Assembly: GCA_020440025.1 (NCBI GenBank)
Contig: JAGROX010000043.1
Coordinates: 16,859 to 65,217 of the forward strand
Length of the DNA stretch: 48,359 nt
Reading direction: 5' to 3'
Origin: Verrucomicrobiia bacterium
GTDB lineage: Bacteria; Verrucomicrobiota; Verrucomicrobiia; Verrucomicrobiales; DEV007
Positions 27,726-36,798 of the stretch are shown in pieces (the first letter of the stretch is position 1; each line of letters opens with the position of its first letter). The notes below the pieces were generated by a model. It saw only the letters and a list, made by a program, of their open reading frames with translations. It was not told the DNA's origin and did no database searches. A program made the translations under genes and the position numbers.

Positions 27726-29078
27726 TCACAAGACACTCGTGTTCACCAATTCCGTCGCTTTGCGGTAGTCGACTTGGAGGCGCTTCACGGTGTCGCCAGT
27801 GATGTGGAAGATATCGCAGTGGCGTCCTTGAAGTTCGAGGGTGTGTTGGCGTTCGCCGCAGGTGATGACGAGTTCGCTGCTGTCGTCTTCGGATTGCCAG
27901 GGATGCATCGCCAGCACGATCCATTCCTCGGCCGAAACCTTCAACCGCCTCAGCAGGGGCCGCTTTTCTTTCCAAAGGACATGGGCAGGCTCGTCATCGG
28001 GAGCTGGCACGGCTTGGACGATCTTTTCTGAGAGGTCGGCCACGCGTCCCAGACTATCCATGTAGATGGGTAGATTGCCGTAGAGTTTCGTTTCTTTGGA
28101 TTGCGGTTCCCAGCCCCAGAGCACGTTTCCCCGAGCCCCATAGAAATAGGGAATCACGGCTGTCGCGTCCACCAACCACGGGGCGAGTTCCTGACCTCCC
28201 AGTGTCTTGTTGCCGTTGTGATAGCGCAGCCAGGAATAGGCGTAGACGGGTTTGTCGCCGTACTGGCGAGTTCGATTGAAGTTTTCCTCGACGTTGGACG
28301 CGACATAGAAAACGGAGCCGGGGTCGTCGTAGAAGATATAGACACTGGCAACGTAGAAATCGACATGGGGTTCGATGAACTTCCAAAAGGCTTCGTCGAG
28401 CGCGTGGGTCCCGTCGATCTGGGCGGCGTCTTTGCCGGCGATGCCCCAATAGTCGCGACGGAAGGGTTGCGGACCATAGAGACCGGTCGGTAGATCGGGC
28501 AGGGCTTCCTTGCCCCAGACGCAGGGCAGCCAGAACCACTTTGCCCATTCGGCGAGGTAGGCCTCCTGAAAGGCTTCGATGGTGGTGGCACCGCTCGCCT
28601 TCTTCGCCTCGGGATCGGCCCACGCCTTGGCGATGTCCTGCTCGAATTCGAACTCGATGTCGTGAACGAAAATGCTGCGGTCATCGGCAATGAGGTTGGG
28701 TCTCTCGGCAATGAGACCGACGTTCTGCCGGATGATTTCCTCGAAAAACTCGGGTCGGTCCCAGGGATTGGTCGCGGGACGTTTGCGATGGACATAGGTG
28801 TTGATGTTCCGCGCCTGCTTGCCGGGATAGTCGCTGTAGTCGCCGAGCAGATTGACCGGATCGAAACCGAGTTTCACGGCTTCGATCTGATGCCGGGGCG
28901 CGCCGCCCACATCCCAGAAAGCTCGGAGTCCGCCCGACATCTTCACGTTTCGAAGATTCTCCCAGCCGGGAAGCGGAGCCGAGTCCTGGCCGCTGGCTTT
29001 TTCCGGGAGAGACACGGCGATGAGAGCGAGGAGCAAGCCGCGTGAAAGGATTTTGAGGAGGCGGAGGGTGTCGGACAT
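27726..29078 (-). CDS. Secreted protein, possible TIM-barrel glycosidase (unassigned)
   Basis: This 450-aa protein has a signal peptide (MSDTLRLLKILSRGLLLALIAVSL). I start it at 29078 because the longer frame from 29138 would run through the operator palindrome and bury the signal. The body has features of a TIM-barrel glycoside hydrolase, with acid-rich strand ends (IFVHDIEFEFEQD; HVDFYVASVYIFYDDPG; KPVYAYSWLRYHN; GNVLWGWEPQSKE). These loosely resemble hyaluronidase-type or GH-like barrels, but I cannot name the family. The C-terminal 100 residues look like a small beta domain. It is divergent from the GntR regulator, with a FadR-like palindrome between them, so it is probably one of that regulator's targets. 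Confidence 0.6.
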   Translation of the reverse strand: MSDTLRLLKILSRGLLLALIAVSLPEKASGQDSAPLPGWENLRNVKMSGGLRAFWDVGGAPRHQIEAVKLGFDPVNLLGDYSDYPGKQARNINTYVHRKRPATNPWDRPEFFEEIIRQNVGLIAERPNLIADDRSIFVHDIEFEFEQDIAKAWADPEAKKASGATTIEAFQEAYLAEWAKWFWLPCVWGKEALPDLPTGLYGPQPFRRDYWGIAGKDAAQIDGTHALDEAFWKFIEPHVDFYVASVYIFYDDPGSVFYVASNVEENFNRTRQYGDKPVYAYSWLRYHNGNKTLGGQELAPWLVDATAVIPYFYGARGNVLWGWEPQSKETKLYGNLPIYMDSLGRVADLSEKIVQAVPAPDDEPAHVLWKEKRPLLRRLKVSAEEWIVLAMHPWQSEDDSSELVITCGERQHTLELQGRHCDIFHITGDTVKRLQVDYRKATELVNTSVL

Positions 29079-29136
29079 GATCTTGATGGTGAAATGAATT
29101 ATCGGCCCGGATTTCGAAATGCCGAGACTGTTTTTC

Positions 29137-29152
29137 AACTGGTATGCCAGTT
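29137..29152. promoter_or_regulatory. FadR/GntR-type operator palindrome
   Basis: AACTGGTATGCCAGTT is a near-perfect 16-bp palindrome (one mismatched pair next to the centre). It resembles the operators bound by FCD-type GntR regulators (FadR site: AACTGG...CCAGTT). It lies in the 128-base gap between the divergent starts at 29078 and 29207, 55 bases upstream of the GntR gene. It could therefore serve for autoregulation and for control of the secreted protein gene. Confidence 0.6.
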
Positions 29153-29206
29153 GGATTCCAGGCCTTGACGCGGGAAATTTTCTCGCGTTCTATTCCGCCC
29201 TTCCCC

Positions 29207-29869
29207 ATGCCAGCGCTGTCACCCCCTTCACGTCTCCAATCCCGCGCCTATGAGGAATTGCGGCGACTAATTGTCTCAGGAGAATTCACGCCCGGAACCT
29301 TTCTCTCCGAGCGGCAGTTGGCGCAGCAACTCGCCATGAGCAAGACTCCGGTGCATGTCGCCTTGGAGCGATTGGAGTCCGAGGGATTTGTCACCATCTC
29401 GGCGCAGCAAGGGGTGGTGGTTCGCTCCTTGAGTGTGGAGGATATCGTGGATCACTACGAACTCCGCGATGCGATCGAAGGCTGGGTGGTTCGCCGTTTG
29501 TCGGGCCGACTCAACGAAGGGCAGCAGACTCAGCTTCACGAAAATCTGAATCAACAGGAGGAAGCGCTGCTGGAAAATGACTTCGCAAGGCTCACGCATC
29601 TGGACAGCGAAATGCACTATCTGATGTGCTCATTTTTGAACAATCGGGAGATCATACGAACGATGGAGCGTCTCCGTGACAAGATTCACCTCGTCATTCA
29701 TCGGGTTCTCGCCACGGATCCAGGTCGCCCGCGTCAGAGCGTGAAGGAGCATCGGGAGATCGTCGACGCGATCTTCTCGGGTGACGGAGATCTCGCCGCC
29801 AGACTCATGACGAGTCATCTGGAAGCGGGCAAGCGCCGCGTTCTGAATCCCTCTCGTTTCTCCGACTGA
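29207..29869 (+). CDS. GntR family regulator, FCD subfamily
   Basis: This is a 220-aa regulator. The N-terminal winged helix (about 8-75) shows AYEELRRLIVSGEFTPGTFL, SERQLAQQLAMSKTPVHVAL and LESEGFVTISAQQGVVV. The helical FCD ligand domain (about 80-215) carries the usual metal or ligand positions: the Asp of YELRDAIEGW, His and Glu in HLDSEMHYLM, VKEHREIVDAI, and MTSHLEAGKRR. FCD regulators typically sense sugar acids or other organic acids. ATG 29207 fits the domain start; the in-frame ATG at 29144 lies inside the operator palindrome. The stop overlaps the next start by one base (TGATG), so it is coupled to the PSD1 gene. Confidence 0.9.
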   Translation: MPALSPPSRLQSRAYEELRRLIVSGEFTPGTFLSERQLAQQLAMSKTPVHVALERLESEGFVTISAQQGVVVRSLSVEDIVDHYELRDAIEGWVVRRLSGRLNEGQQTQLHENLNQQEEALLENDFARLTHLDSEMHYLMCSFLNNREIIRTMERLRDKIHLVIHRVLATDPGRPRQSVKEHREIVDAIFSGDGDLAARLMTSHLEAGKRRVLNPSRFSD

Positions 29870-32784
29870 TGAAGCCTTTCGTTTTCAGCGTCGCCGGTTG
29901 CCTCCTCTTTGCTGCGAATGTTCGCGCTGACGAAGCGGCGACGTTTTATCGGGCGGTAAACTTGAATGGCTCGGCTTTGACGATCGAGGAGCACGCCTGG
30001 GAGGCGGGAGCGACCGCTCCGTCGTTTCGCGCGACGGGAAAGACTTTTGAGAATCGGTCGGTCGCTCTCAAGCCTCCTCTGGATACGGCCCGCACCGAGA
30101 TGATTCGGAGCAGTGTCTGGGGAAACAGCGTGGACCTGGAGTTCAGCGAGGTGCCGGAGGGCGCCTACCAGATTTTTCTCTATGTCTGGGAGGACAACAA
30201 CAACGAGCGATTCAGCCTGTTGGTGAATGGAAAAACGGTGATCGAGGCCTTTGAGAGCGGCACCACCGGGATGTGGAAAAAACTGGGCCCGTGGGCGGCC
30301 CGACCGGAAAAGGGAAAGCTCACCATTTCAGCGCGGGGCGCGAGTCATGGCGCGGCCAATTTGTCGGGAGTGGAGATCTGGCGGGGAGAATCCGCGCCTC
30401 CGGATGCGGATCGACCGTCGTTTGTCTCGGAGCTGAATCCGGAGCAGACCGCGTTTTTCGAAAAAAAGATTCGTCCCATCCTGGTGGAGCATTGCTACGA
30501 ATGCCACAGTGCCAAGTCGGAGAAACTCAAGGGAGGCTTCCTCGTGGATTCGCGGGCGGGGGTGATGAAAGGCGGTGACACTGGTCCGGTCGTAACTCCG
30601 GGCGATCCGGAGGCGAGTCTTCTCATCGCGGCGGTCCGCCACCTTAACGAGGACACGGCGATGCCGCCGAAGGAGAAACTCCCGGCCCATGTCATTGCCG
30701 ATCTCGAGACTTGGGTTCGAATGGGCGCGCCTGACCCCCGCACCGAAAACACCGTCGCTACCGTGGCGGCGAAATCGGCGATCGATTGGGACAAGGCGCG
30801 GGAGTGGTGGTCGTTTCGACCGCTGGTCATGCCACCGCTGCCCGAGGTTCGAGCAAAGGAATGGCCGATCAATGCCATCGATCATTTCATTCTTGCCGGG
30901 ATCGAAGCGGCCCAACTGAAGCCTTCCCCCGATGCCGAGGCGCGGGCATTCATTCGTCGAGCCACCTACGATCTGACAGGGCTGCCTCCGACACCGGAGG
31001 AAGTCGGCGATTTTTTGGCGGAAATTCAGACCACTGAAGGTGCCGAATCGGCCTACGAAAAACTGATCGATCGTTTGCTGGATTCGCCGCGCTACGGGGA
31101 ACGCTGGGGGCGGCATTGGTTGGATGTGGTGCGCTACGCGGACACGGCGGGCGACAATTCCGACTATCCGATCCCGCAGATGCAGCGCTATCGCGACTGG
31201 GTGATCGATGCCTTCAATCGGGATCTGCCCTACGATCAGTTCGTCCGGGAGCAACTGGCGGGGGATCTGCTGCCGGATGCGACGCCCGATCAGATCATCG
31301 CCACGGGCTACGTGGCCAACGCCCGGAGATTCGGGTCGCGGGTGGATGACTATCCGCAGCATCTCACCATCGAAGACACGTTGGATAATCTGGGACGGAC
31401 TTTTCTCGGCCTGACGCTGAGCTGTTCGCGTTGCCACGATCACAAATTTGATCCGATCACGAATCAGGACTACTACGCGCTCTACGGCATCTTCCAAAGC
31501 ACCCGTTACCCGTGGCCGGGGATCGAGCTGGACAAACGGCAGCGTGATCTCGCCCCGCTGGTCCCGGTCGCTCAGCGCGCCGACGCCGAGAAGAAGACCC
31601 GGGATCGCGAAGCGGAGCAGGGAATTCTGAAAAAGGAGTTCGAGAAATTGGCGGGCGAAGTGAAGAAGGCGTCTGGTGGAAAGAAGCAGGCGCTGGAGAA
31701 GCAACTCGCCCAGACCAGGAAACGGATCGAGGAACTGGAGAAGAACCCGCTATCCTTTGAACTCGCCTACGCCTTGTCCGACTCGGATTCGATCGGAGAT
31801 GCGGTCCTTCAACAGAAGGGAGATCCGGCTCGTCCCGGGCCGGTGGTGCCGCGGCGCTTTCTCACGCTCTTTGGCGGCCAGGAACTACCCGAGTCCTCAT
31901 CCGGAAGTGGTCGTGCCGAACTCGCGGACTGGATTCTGAGCGCGGACAATCCGCTGCCCGCCCGCGTGATGGCCAATCGAATCTGGCTGCATCATTTTGG
32001 AAAGGGACTCGTGCCCACGCCGAATGATTTTGGGAAACAGGGTAAGCCGGTCACGCATCCCGAGTTGCTGGATTATCTCGCCAGTCAGTTTCGTGATTCC
32101 GGCTGGTCGATGAAACAGATGCATCGTCACATCATGCTTTCGCGGACCTATCGACAGGGTTCTCTGCGCGACGACGCGGCCCGGGAGATTGATCCCGCCA
32201 ATGAAAAACTGGCCAGCTTTCCGCGACTCCGGCTGGATGCGGAGAGCATTCGCGACACCCTTCTGCAACTCGGTGGGAATCTGGACCTGTCCAAAGCCGG
32301 GCCGCATCCTTTTCCTCCGCAAAGCCAGTGGAATTTCACCCAACACAAGCCCTTCAAGGAGGTCTATGACTCGAATCATCGCAGCGTCTACCTGATGACC
32401 CAGAGGATTCAACGGCATCCCTATCTGGCGATCTTTGACGGGGCCGATCCCAGCACCAGCACTCCTTCCCGGACGACGAGCACCACGCCCCTGCAGGCGC
32501 TGTATCTGCTCAACGACGTGTTCGTCCACGGGCAATCCGGGCGGGTCGCGGAGCGACTGCTGTCTCTGGAGGGCGATGAACTTTCTCGGATGCAGTTCGC
32601 TCATGAATTGCTATACGCCCGCCCTGCCGCCGACGAGGAACTGACTGCGGCCGAAACCTTCCTCGCCAATGTCCGGGTCCAACTCCGCGAAGATGGCGTC
32701 GCCGAAAGTGACCTCGAGACCGAAGCCTGGCGCGCCTACGTTCGTGTCCTTTTCCGGCTCAATGAGTTTGTCTACCTCGACTGA
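29869..32784 (+). CDS. PSD1 and planctomycete cytochrome c domain protein (DUF1549/DUF1553)
   Basis: This is a 971-aa exported protein with a signal peptide (about 1-20). Residues about 25-170 resemble a malectin-like carbohydrate-binding domain (YRAVNLNGSALTIEEHAWE; FSLLVNGKTVIEAF). A PSCyt1 cytochrome c domain follows with the heme motif CYECH at about 209-213. DUF1549 (about 330-540) contains a second CxxCH (CSRCHDHKFDPI, about 518). A charged helical linker follows at about 580-625, and DUF1553 fills the C-terminus (RVMANRIWLHHFGKGLV). PVC bacteria carry many such genes, usually beside DUF1501. The malectin-like module and heme suggest an oxidative step on a sugar substrate at the cell surface, which is unproven. 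Confidence 0.92.
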   Translation: MKPFVFSVAGCLLFAANVRADEAATFYRAVNLNGSALTIEEHAWEAGATAPSFRATGKTFENRSVALKPPLDTARTEMIRSSVWGNSVDLEFSEVPEGAYQIFLYVWEDNNNERFSLLVNGKTVIEAFESGTTGMWKKLGPWAARPEKGKLTISARGASHGAANLSGVEIWRGESAPPDADRPSFVSELNPEQTAFFEKKIRPILVEHCYECHSAKSEKLKGGFLVDSRAGVMKGGDTGPVVTPGDPEASLLIAAVRHLNEDTAMPPKEKLPAHVIADLETWVRMGAPDPRTENTVATVAAKSAIDWDKAREWWSFRPLVMPPLPEVRAKEWPINAIDHFILAGIEAAQLKPSPDAEARAFIRRATYDLTGLPPTPEEVGDFLAEIQTTEGAESAYEKLIDRLLDSPRYGERWGRHWLDVVRYADTAGDNSDYPIPQMQRYRDWVIDAFNRDLPYDQFVREQLAGDLLPDATPDQIIATGYVANARRFGSRVDDYPQHLTIEDTLDNLGRTFLGLTLSCSRCHDHKFDPITNQDYYALYGIFQSTRYPWPGIELDKRQRDLAPLVPVAQRADAEKKTRDREAEQGILKKEFEKLAGEVKKASGGKKQALEKQLAQTRKRIEELEKNPLSFELAYALSDSDSIGDAVLQQKGDPARPGPVVPRRFLTLFGGQELPESSSGSGRAELADWILSADNPLPARVMANRIWLHHFGKGLVPTPNDFGKQGKPVTHPELLDYLASQFRDSGWSMKQMHRHIMLSRTYRQGSLRDDAAREIDPANEKLASFPRLRLDAESIRDTLLQLGGNLDLSKAGPHPFPPQSQWNFTQHKPFKEVYDSNHRSVYLMTQRIQRHPYLAIFDGADPSTSTPSRTTSTTPLQALYLLNDVFVHGQSGRVAERLLSLEGDELSRMQFAHELLYARPAADEELTAAETFLANVRVQLREDGVAESDLETEAWRAYVRVLFRLNEFVYLD

Positions 32785-32809
32785 ACGGCCTGACATCCCT
32801 GCATCATCT

Positions 32810-34192
32810 ATGAACTCTGTGCCCACTTTTCGCCGTCGCGAGATGCTCCGCTCTCTCATGGGCGGTTCCCTGCTGATGCCGGGGCTGCTCTCGGAGTTGC
32901 TGGCCGGGGATCAGCCAGATGATCCGCTCGCGCCGAAGTCCGGACATTTTCCCTCCAAGGCCAAGCGAGTCATTTTTATTTTCTCCAATGGAGGGGTTTC
33001 CCACATGGATACCTTCGATCCCAAGCCGGAGCTGTTCGCCGCCGATGGGAAGATGACCGGTGTCGGTGGTGGGCTTTCCAATCAGCAGAAGGTTTTGCTC
33101 AAGCCCGGTTGGCAGTTTCGCCCGGGTGGCGAATGCGGCACCATGGTCAGCGATCTCTTTCCTCATCTGCGCGAGATGATGGATGACATTTGCCTGATCC
33201 GATCAATGAAAGGCGATGACAACGAGCATTACAACGCCACGCTCGGCATGCACACGGGATCGTTCTTTTTCTCACGTCCCAGCATCGGCTCCTGGGTGAG
33301 CTATGGCCTCGGTACCGAAAACCGCGACCTGCCTTCGTTCGTCGCCCTGGCACCTCAGATGCCCTACGCCGGCACCCAGATTTTTAACAACGATTTTCTC
33401 CCGGCTTATCATCAGGGGGTGCGAGTGGTTGGCGGCGCTGAACCGATTGCGAATCTGGATCGGCGCTCCCAACAGAAGGGCTTGCAGGAACTCGAACTGG
33501 GACTGGCCGATGTGCTCAACAACAGGCACCTCAGCACGCGCTTGGGCGATACCGATCTGGCCGCCCGAGTGAGAACGTTTGAGACGGCCTTCCACATGCA
33601 GACGGAGGCTTCGGAGGCCTTTGATCTCAAAAAGGAGAGCGATGCGACCCTTGCCCAATACGCACTGAAGCGCGGCGATTCGGAAGGCTTCGGCTGGCAA
33701 TGTCTGGTGGCACGTCGTCTCGCCGAGCGTGGGGTGAGATTCATCGAGATTGTCGACGGGAGCAGCAGTGACAACTGGGATGACCACTCAAACATGGCCG
33801 ATCATGCAGCCAGTGCGAAGCGGATCGATCAGCCCATCGCCGGGCTCCTGCGCGATCTCAAAAATCGTGGAATGCTGGATGAGACCCTGGTGGTGTGGAC
33901 TACCGAATTCGGTCGCACGCCCGGAGTCGATGGAACCAAAGGGCGCGGTCATCACAGTGCCTGTTTTTCCTCGTGGATGGCCGGCGGCGGGGTGAAGGGT
34001 GGACTGGCATACGGCGCCACCGACGAAATCGCCTCGACCGTGGTCGACAAGAAGGTACACGTTCACGATTTCCACGCGACGATCCTGCACCTGTTGGGAT
34101 TCGATCACGAAAAACTCACCTATCGTCACGGTGGTCGCGACTACCGGCTGACCGACGTGTTTGGAAACGTGGTCACCGACATTCTGGCGTAG
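32810..34192 (+). CDS. DUF1501 domain-containing protein, PSD1 partner
   Basis: This is a 460-aa protein, the usual neighbour of PSD1. The start at 32810 follows the PSD1 stop by 25 bases; the longer frame from 32669 overlaps PSD1 and has no signal. The N-terminus (TFRRREMLRSLMGGSLLMPGL) is a Tat-like signal without the strict consensus. DUF1501 landmarks are RVIFIFSNGGVSHMDTFDPKPE, ICLIRSMKGDDNEHYNATLGMHTG, FIEIVDGSSSDNWDDHSNM, VVWTTEFGRTPGVD and GRGHHSACFSSWMAGGGVKG. It forms a three-gene operon with GntR and PSD1. The shared operon suggests both proteins act on one substrate induced through the GntR regulator. Confidence 0.9.
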   Translation: MNSVPTFRRREMLRSLMGGSLLMPGLLSELLAGDQPDDPLAPKSGHFPSKAKRVIFIFSNGGVSHMDTFDPKPELFAADGKMTGVGGGLSNQQKVLLKPGWQFRPGGECGTMVSDLFPHLREMMDDICLIRSMKGDDNEHYNATLGMHTGSFFFSRPSIGSWVSYGLGTENRDLPSFVALAPQMPYAGTQIFNNDFLPAYHQGVRVVGGAEPIANLDRRSQQKGLQELELGLADVLNNRHLSTRLGDTDLAARVRTFETAFHMQTEASEAFDLKKESDATLAQYALKRGDSEGFGWQCLVARRLAERGVRFIEIVDGSSSDNWDDHSNMADHAASAKRIDQPIAGLLRDLKNRGMLDETLVVWTTEFGRTPGVDGTKGRGHHSACFSSWMAGGGVKGGLAYGATDEIASTVVDKKVHVHDFHATILHLLGFDHEKLTYRHGGRDYRLTDVFGNVVTDILA

Positions 34193-34236
34193 TTGGCGAG
34201 GCTTGCTCCGACCGCGGAGCGTGGAACTTCCTGACG

Positions 34237-35943
34237 TCAGCGCACGAATTTCTGAACGCGTTTGCCGCCGACTTCGGCCACGTAGATGGCTCCATCGGGA
34301 GCTACCACGATGCCGTGGGGAAGATTGAAGTTTCCCGGTTCCGGGCCTTTCTCGCCCCACTCTTCGAGGACGGTTCCTTCGAGGGTCATGTGAATGATTT
34401 TGTTGGCCCGGCCATCCGCGACATAAAGGGTGTCGTCGGTGTCGATGTGCAGACCAAATGGAGCGAAGCCACCGAACTGACGAAGATACTTTCCCTGCTG
34501 ATCGAAGACCTGAATGCGATCATTTTCGCGATCTCCGACGTAGACCAATCCCTTGGAATCGATGCGGATGGCGTGGGGAAGATCGAATTCGCCGTCGCCT
34601 GTGCCTTTCTCGCCCCACTCAAGAAGCAACTCGCCTGAGGGATCGAATTTCGCGACCCGCGAGTTGCCGTAGCCGTCGGCGACAAAGAGGGTTCCCCCGG
34701 TGCCGAAGGCGATGTCGGCAGGACGATCAAAGTGGCGCGCATCCTTTCCGGGGACGTTTCTTTCGCCGTAGGTTCGGAGGACTTTCCCCGAGGCATCCAA
34801 GGCCAGAACGGTGTGGTTCTTGTTGTCAGTCGTCCAGAGCAGGCCATCGGGATCGCGACGGAGGAAGTGGGTGGAATCGTAGAAGCCATCGCCGAAGGAA
34901 CGGAGGAATTCTCCTTCGGGCGAAAACACGAGGATGGAATGTCTGCCCCGATGAAAGACCAACACGTTGCCGTCTCTATCGATCTCGACTCCGGAGACCG
35001 CACCGAGGACCATGCCCTCAGGCAGGGTGGGGAAATCTTTGACCACCTTGGGAGGAGCGGGGGATTTCCCTGCCTTCAGATGTCGGTCGAAGAAGCCGAT
35101 GACGAGCGGACGGAGATCGCGTTGTTTGGGCTGAAGGTGAAAACTGTGCGGGGCACCCTCGATGACGAGCAGCTGGGATTTGAGTCCGGCTTTCTGCCAC
35201 TCGCGATGGAGAATCTCCGACTGTTCCACGGGAACCAGTTTGTCCTCGGTGCCATGAAGAATCAGCGCGGGCGGATCGTCCTTGGTGAGGTGAGAAACGG
35301 GAGAGGCGACCCGACACAGTTGTGTTTCCTCTTTCGTCATGCCATCCAGCAATTCGCGCGAGCGGGCCATCTGCAGGAGATCGTGGGCTCCGTACATCGG
35401 GACGACTGCCTGGATGCGGCAGGAAAATTCGGCGTAGGGACCGTTGGGGTCGAGACCATCACCATCGCTGACCGTGGCCAATGTCGCGACCAGATGACCT
35501 CCCGCGGATCCTCCGATGGCTCCGATCTTTTGGGGATCGATCTGATACTCATCGGCATGCTGCCGCAGAAAACGAACCGCAGTCATGCAGTCCTGCAAGT
35601 TTCGGGGCCAAACTTGCCGGAGGTTGTCGATGAACTTTTCCTTCTTTTCCGCGAGCACGTAGTTCACGCTGGCGCAAACATAGCCGGCACCGGCGAGAGT
35701 GGTCCCGATGTTCTTTTCCCGGGCCGCTGCCTTGTCGCCGCCGTGCCAGCCGCCGCCATGAACGATCAGGATCGCGGGACGTCGTAAACTCCCCAAGGAA
35801 GTGGCGGGCAGATAGAGATCGAGGGTTTCGGTTCGACCTTCGCCGAGGTAGGGGAGGTCGCTGATGACTTGAACGTGCTCCTCGGCCTGAAGCAGGCCGG
35901 TCGTGAAAAGGGTTGCGGAAACTCCGAGAATGAAGGCTTTCAT
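34237..35943 (-). CDS. Secreted esterase (BD-FAE-like) fused to NHL-repeat propeller
   Basis: This is a 568-aa two-domain protein with a signal peptide (MKAFILGVSATLFTTGLLQA). Residues about 23-310 are an alpha/beta hydrolase of the BD-FAE/acetyl-esterase group. The oxyanion motif is HGGGWHGG (62-69), the nucleophile Ser146 sits in GGSAGGHL, the Asp is in LHGTEDKLVP and the His in GAPHSFHL. Residues about 325-568 are NHL beta-propeller repeats, seen as repeated LPHAIRIDSKGLVYVGDRENDRIQVF-like blades. The esterase would remove acyl groups from polysaccharides; the propeller may bind substrate or the enzyme partner. It is the last gene of a four-gene minus-strand operon. ATG 35943 is preferred to the longer frame from 35988. 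Confidence 0.85.
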   Translation of the reverse strand: MKAFILGVSATLFTTGLLQAEEHVQVISDLPYLGEGRTETLDLYLPATSLGSLRRPAILIVHGGGWHGGDKAAAREKNIGTTLAGAGYVCASVNYVLAEKKEKFIDNLRQVWPRNLQDCMTAVRFLRQHADEYQIDPQKIGAIGGSAGGHLVATLATVSDGDGLDPNGPYAEFSCRIQAVVPMYGAHDLLQMARSRELLDGMTKEETQLCRVASPVSHLTKDDPPALILHGTEDKLVPVEQSEILHREWQKAGLKSQLLVIEGAPHSFHLQPKQRDLRPLVIGFFDRHLKAGKSPAPPKVVKDFPTLPEGMVLGAVSGVEIDRDGNVLVFHRGRHSILVFSPEGEFLRSFGDGFYDSTHFLRRDPDGLLWTTDNKNHTVLALDASGKVLRTYGERNVPGKDARHFDRPADIAFGTGGTLFVADGYGNSRVAKFDPSGELLLEWGEKGTGDGEFDLPHAIRIDSKGLVYVGDRENDRIQVFDQQGKYLRQFGGFAPFGLHIDTDDTLYVADGRANKIIHMTLEGTVLEEWGEKGPEPGNFNLPHGIVVAPDGAIYVAEVGGKRVQKFVR

Positions 35944-35950
35944 ATTGATG

Positions 35951-36784
35951 CTATGGCGCTGCGTCAGGGTTTGCGATCTGCCGATCAATCCACTCGGCGG
36001 CGAGGGTGCTTGATCCTTTCGGCGTGGTGTGTCCTCGCGGTTCGGGCTTCACCAGAAGCTGGAGGTGATTGGTGAGTTTTTTCTGCTTGGAGGCTTCGGT
36101 GATTCGGTTGGCGAGATCGACCGCCTTCTGGGTACCGACCCGTTCGTCCTGGTCCCCGATGACGATCCAAATCGGGCGACCGGCGAGTTTGTCAGCCTGG
36201 TTTTCCAAACTGAGTCTCTCAGTCATCGGGTGTTCCCCTGCGCCGCGAAACTCACTCAAGGCAGCGAGATCAGTCACCGGGGCGAAGGCGGCGGCGCATT
36301 TCACTCGAGGGTCATGCGCCGCGAAATGAATGGCGAGAAATCCTCCCCGCGACGTGCCGCAAATGGCGACCCTGTCCGGATCGGTGACGCCGGTGGCAAT
36401 GAGATGATCGAGCACGGCCGAGAGTCTCTGATTGTTCTGGGCAACAAAGTCCTCGTCCCGAGTCACCAGGAGCCGCCACCCGCCGAGACCGCTGGGTTTT
36501 CCGGCACCGGTGAGGGCACCGTGGCAGGGGATGTCGATGGAGACACAGCGATACCCTTTCTTTTCGAGTTCGTTGCCGCTCTGCCGAAAGTAAGGGCTGC
36601 TGAGGGTGCCATCGATCGTCCCGGAAAGCACGAAAAGGGTGGGGGATGGCGAGGTCGCATCGCCATGACCCCACAGGCCGTATTCGATCCCGTCGGGAGT
36701 CTTGCCCAGCGTGATGGGCGATTCGTCTGCCCATGCACCGAGGGACAGGGAAAGCATCAGGCCGACCAATAGAGTTCGTTTCAT
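35951..36784 (-). CDS. Secreted alpha/beta hydrolase
   Basis: This is a 277-aa hydrolase with a short signal peptide (MKRTLLVGLMLSLSLGAWA). The nucleophile is Ser145 in CGTSRGG. An acid residue lies in IVIGDQDERVG, and the histidine is in PEPRGHTTP near the C-terminus. The architecture is that of prolyl-oligopeptidase or dienelactone-hydrolase-type esterases. It is separated from the next gene in the operon by 7 bases and from the previous one by 14. The tight spacing with a second esterase and a DUF4838 protein suggests a glycan-processing task. The specific substrate cannot be read from the sequence. Confidence 0.85.
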   Translation of the reverse strand: MKRTLLVGLMLSLSLGAWADESPITLGKTPDGIEYGLWGHGDATSPSPTLFVLSGTIDGTLSSPYFRQSGNELEKKGYRCVSIDIPCHGALTGAGKPSGLGGWRLLVTRDEDFVAQNNQRLSAVLDHLIATGVTDPDRVAICGTSRGGFLAIHFAAHDPRVKCAAAFAPVTDLAALSEFRGAGEHPMTERLSLENQADKLAGRPIWIVIGDQDERVGTQKAVDLANRITEASKQKKLTNHLQLLVKPEPRGHTTPKGSSTLAAEWIDRQIANPDAAP

Positions 36785-36798
36785 CGGTAAGGGTGTGA

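Noticed and set aside
30328-31704. 458-codon minus-strand open frame
   Set aside because: It lies antisense inside the PSD1 gene, whose plus-strand product has clear heme and DUF1549 motifs. The antisense product is His/Arg/Gln-rich and has no recognisable domain.
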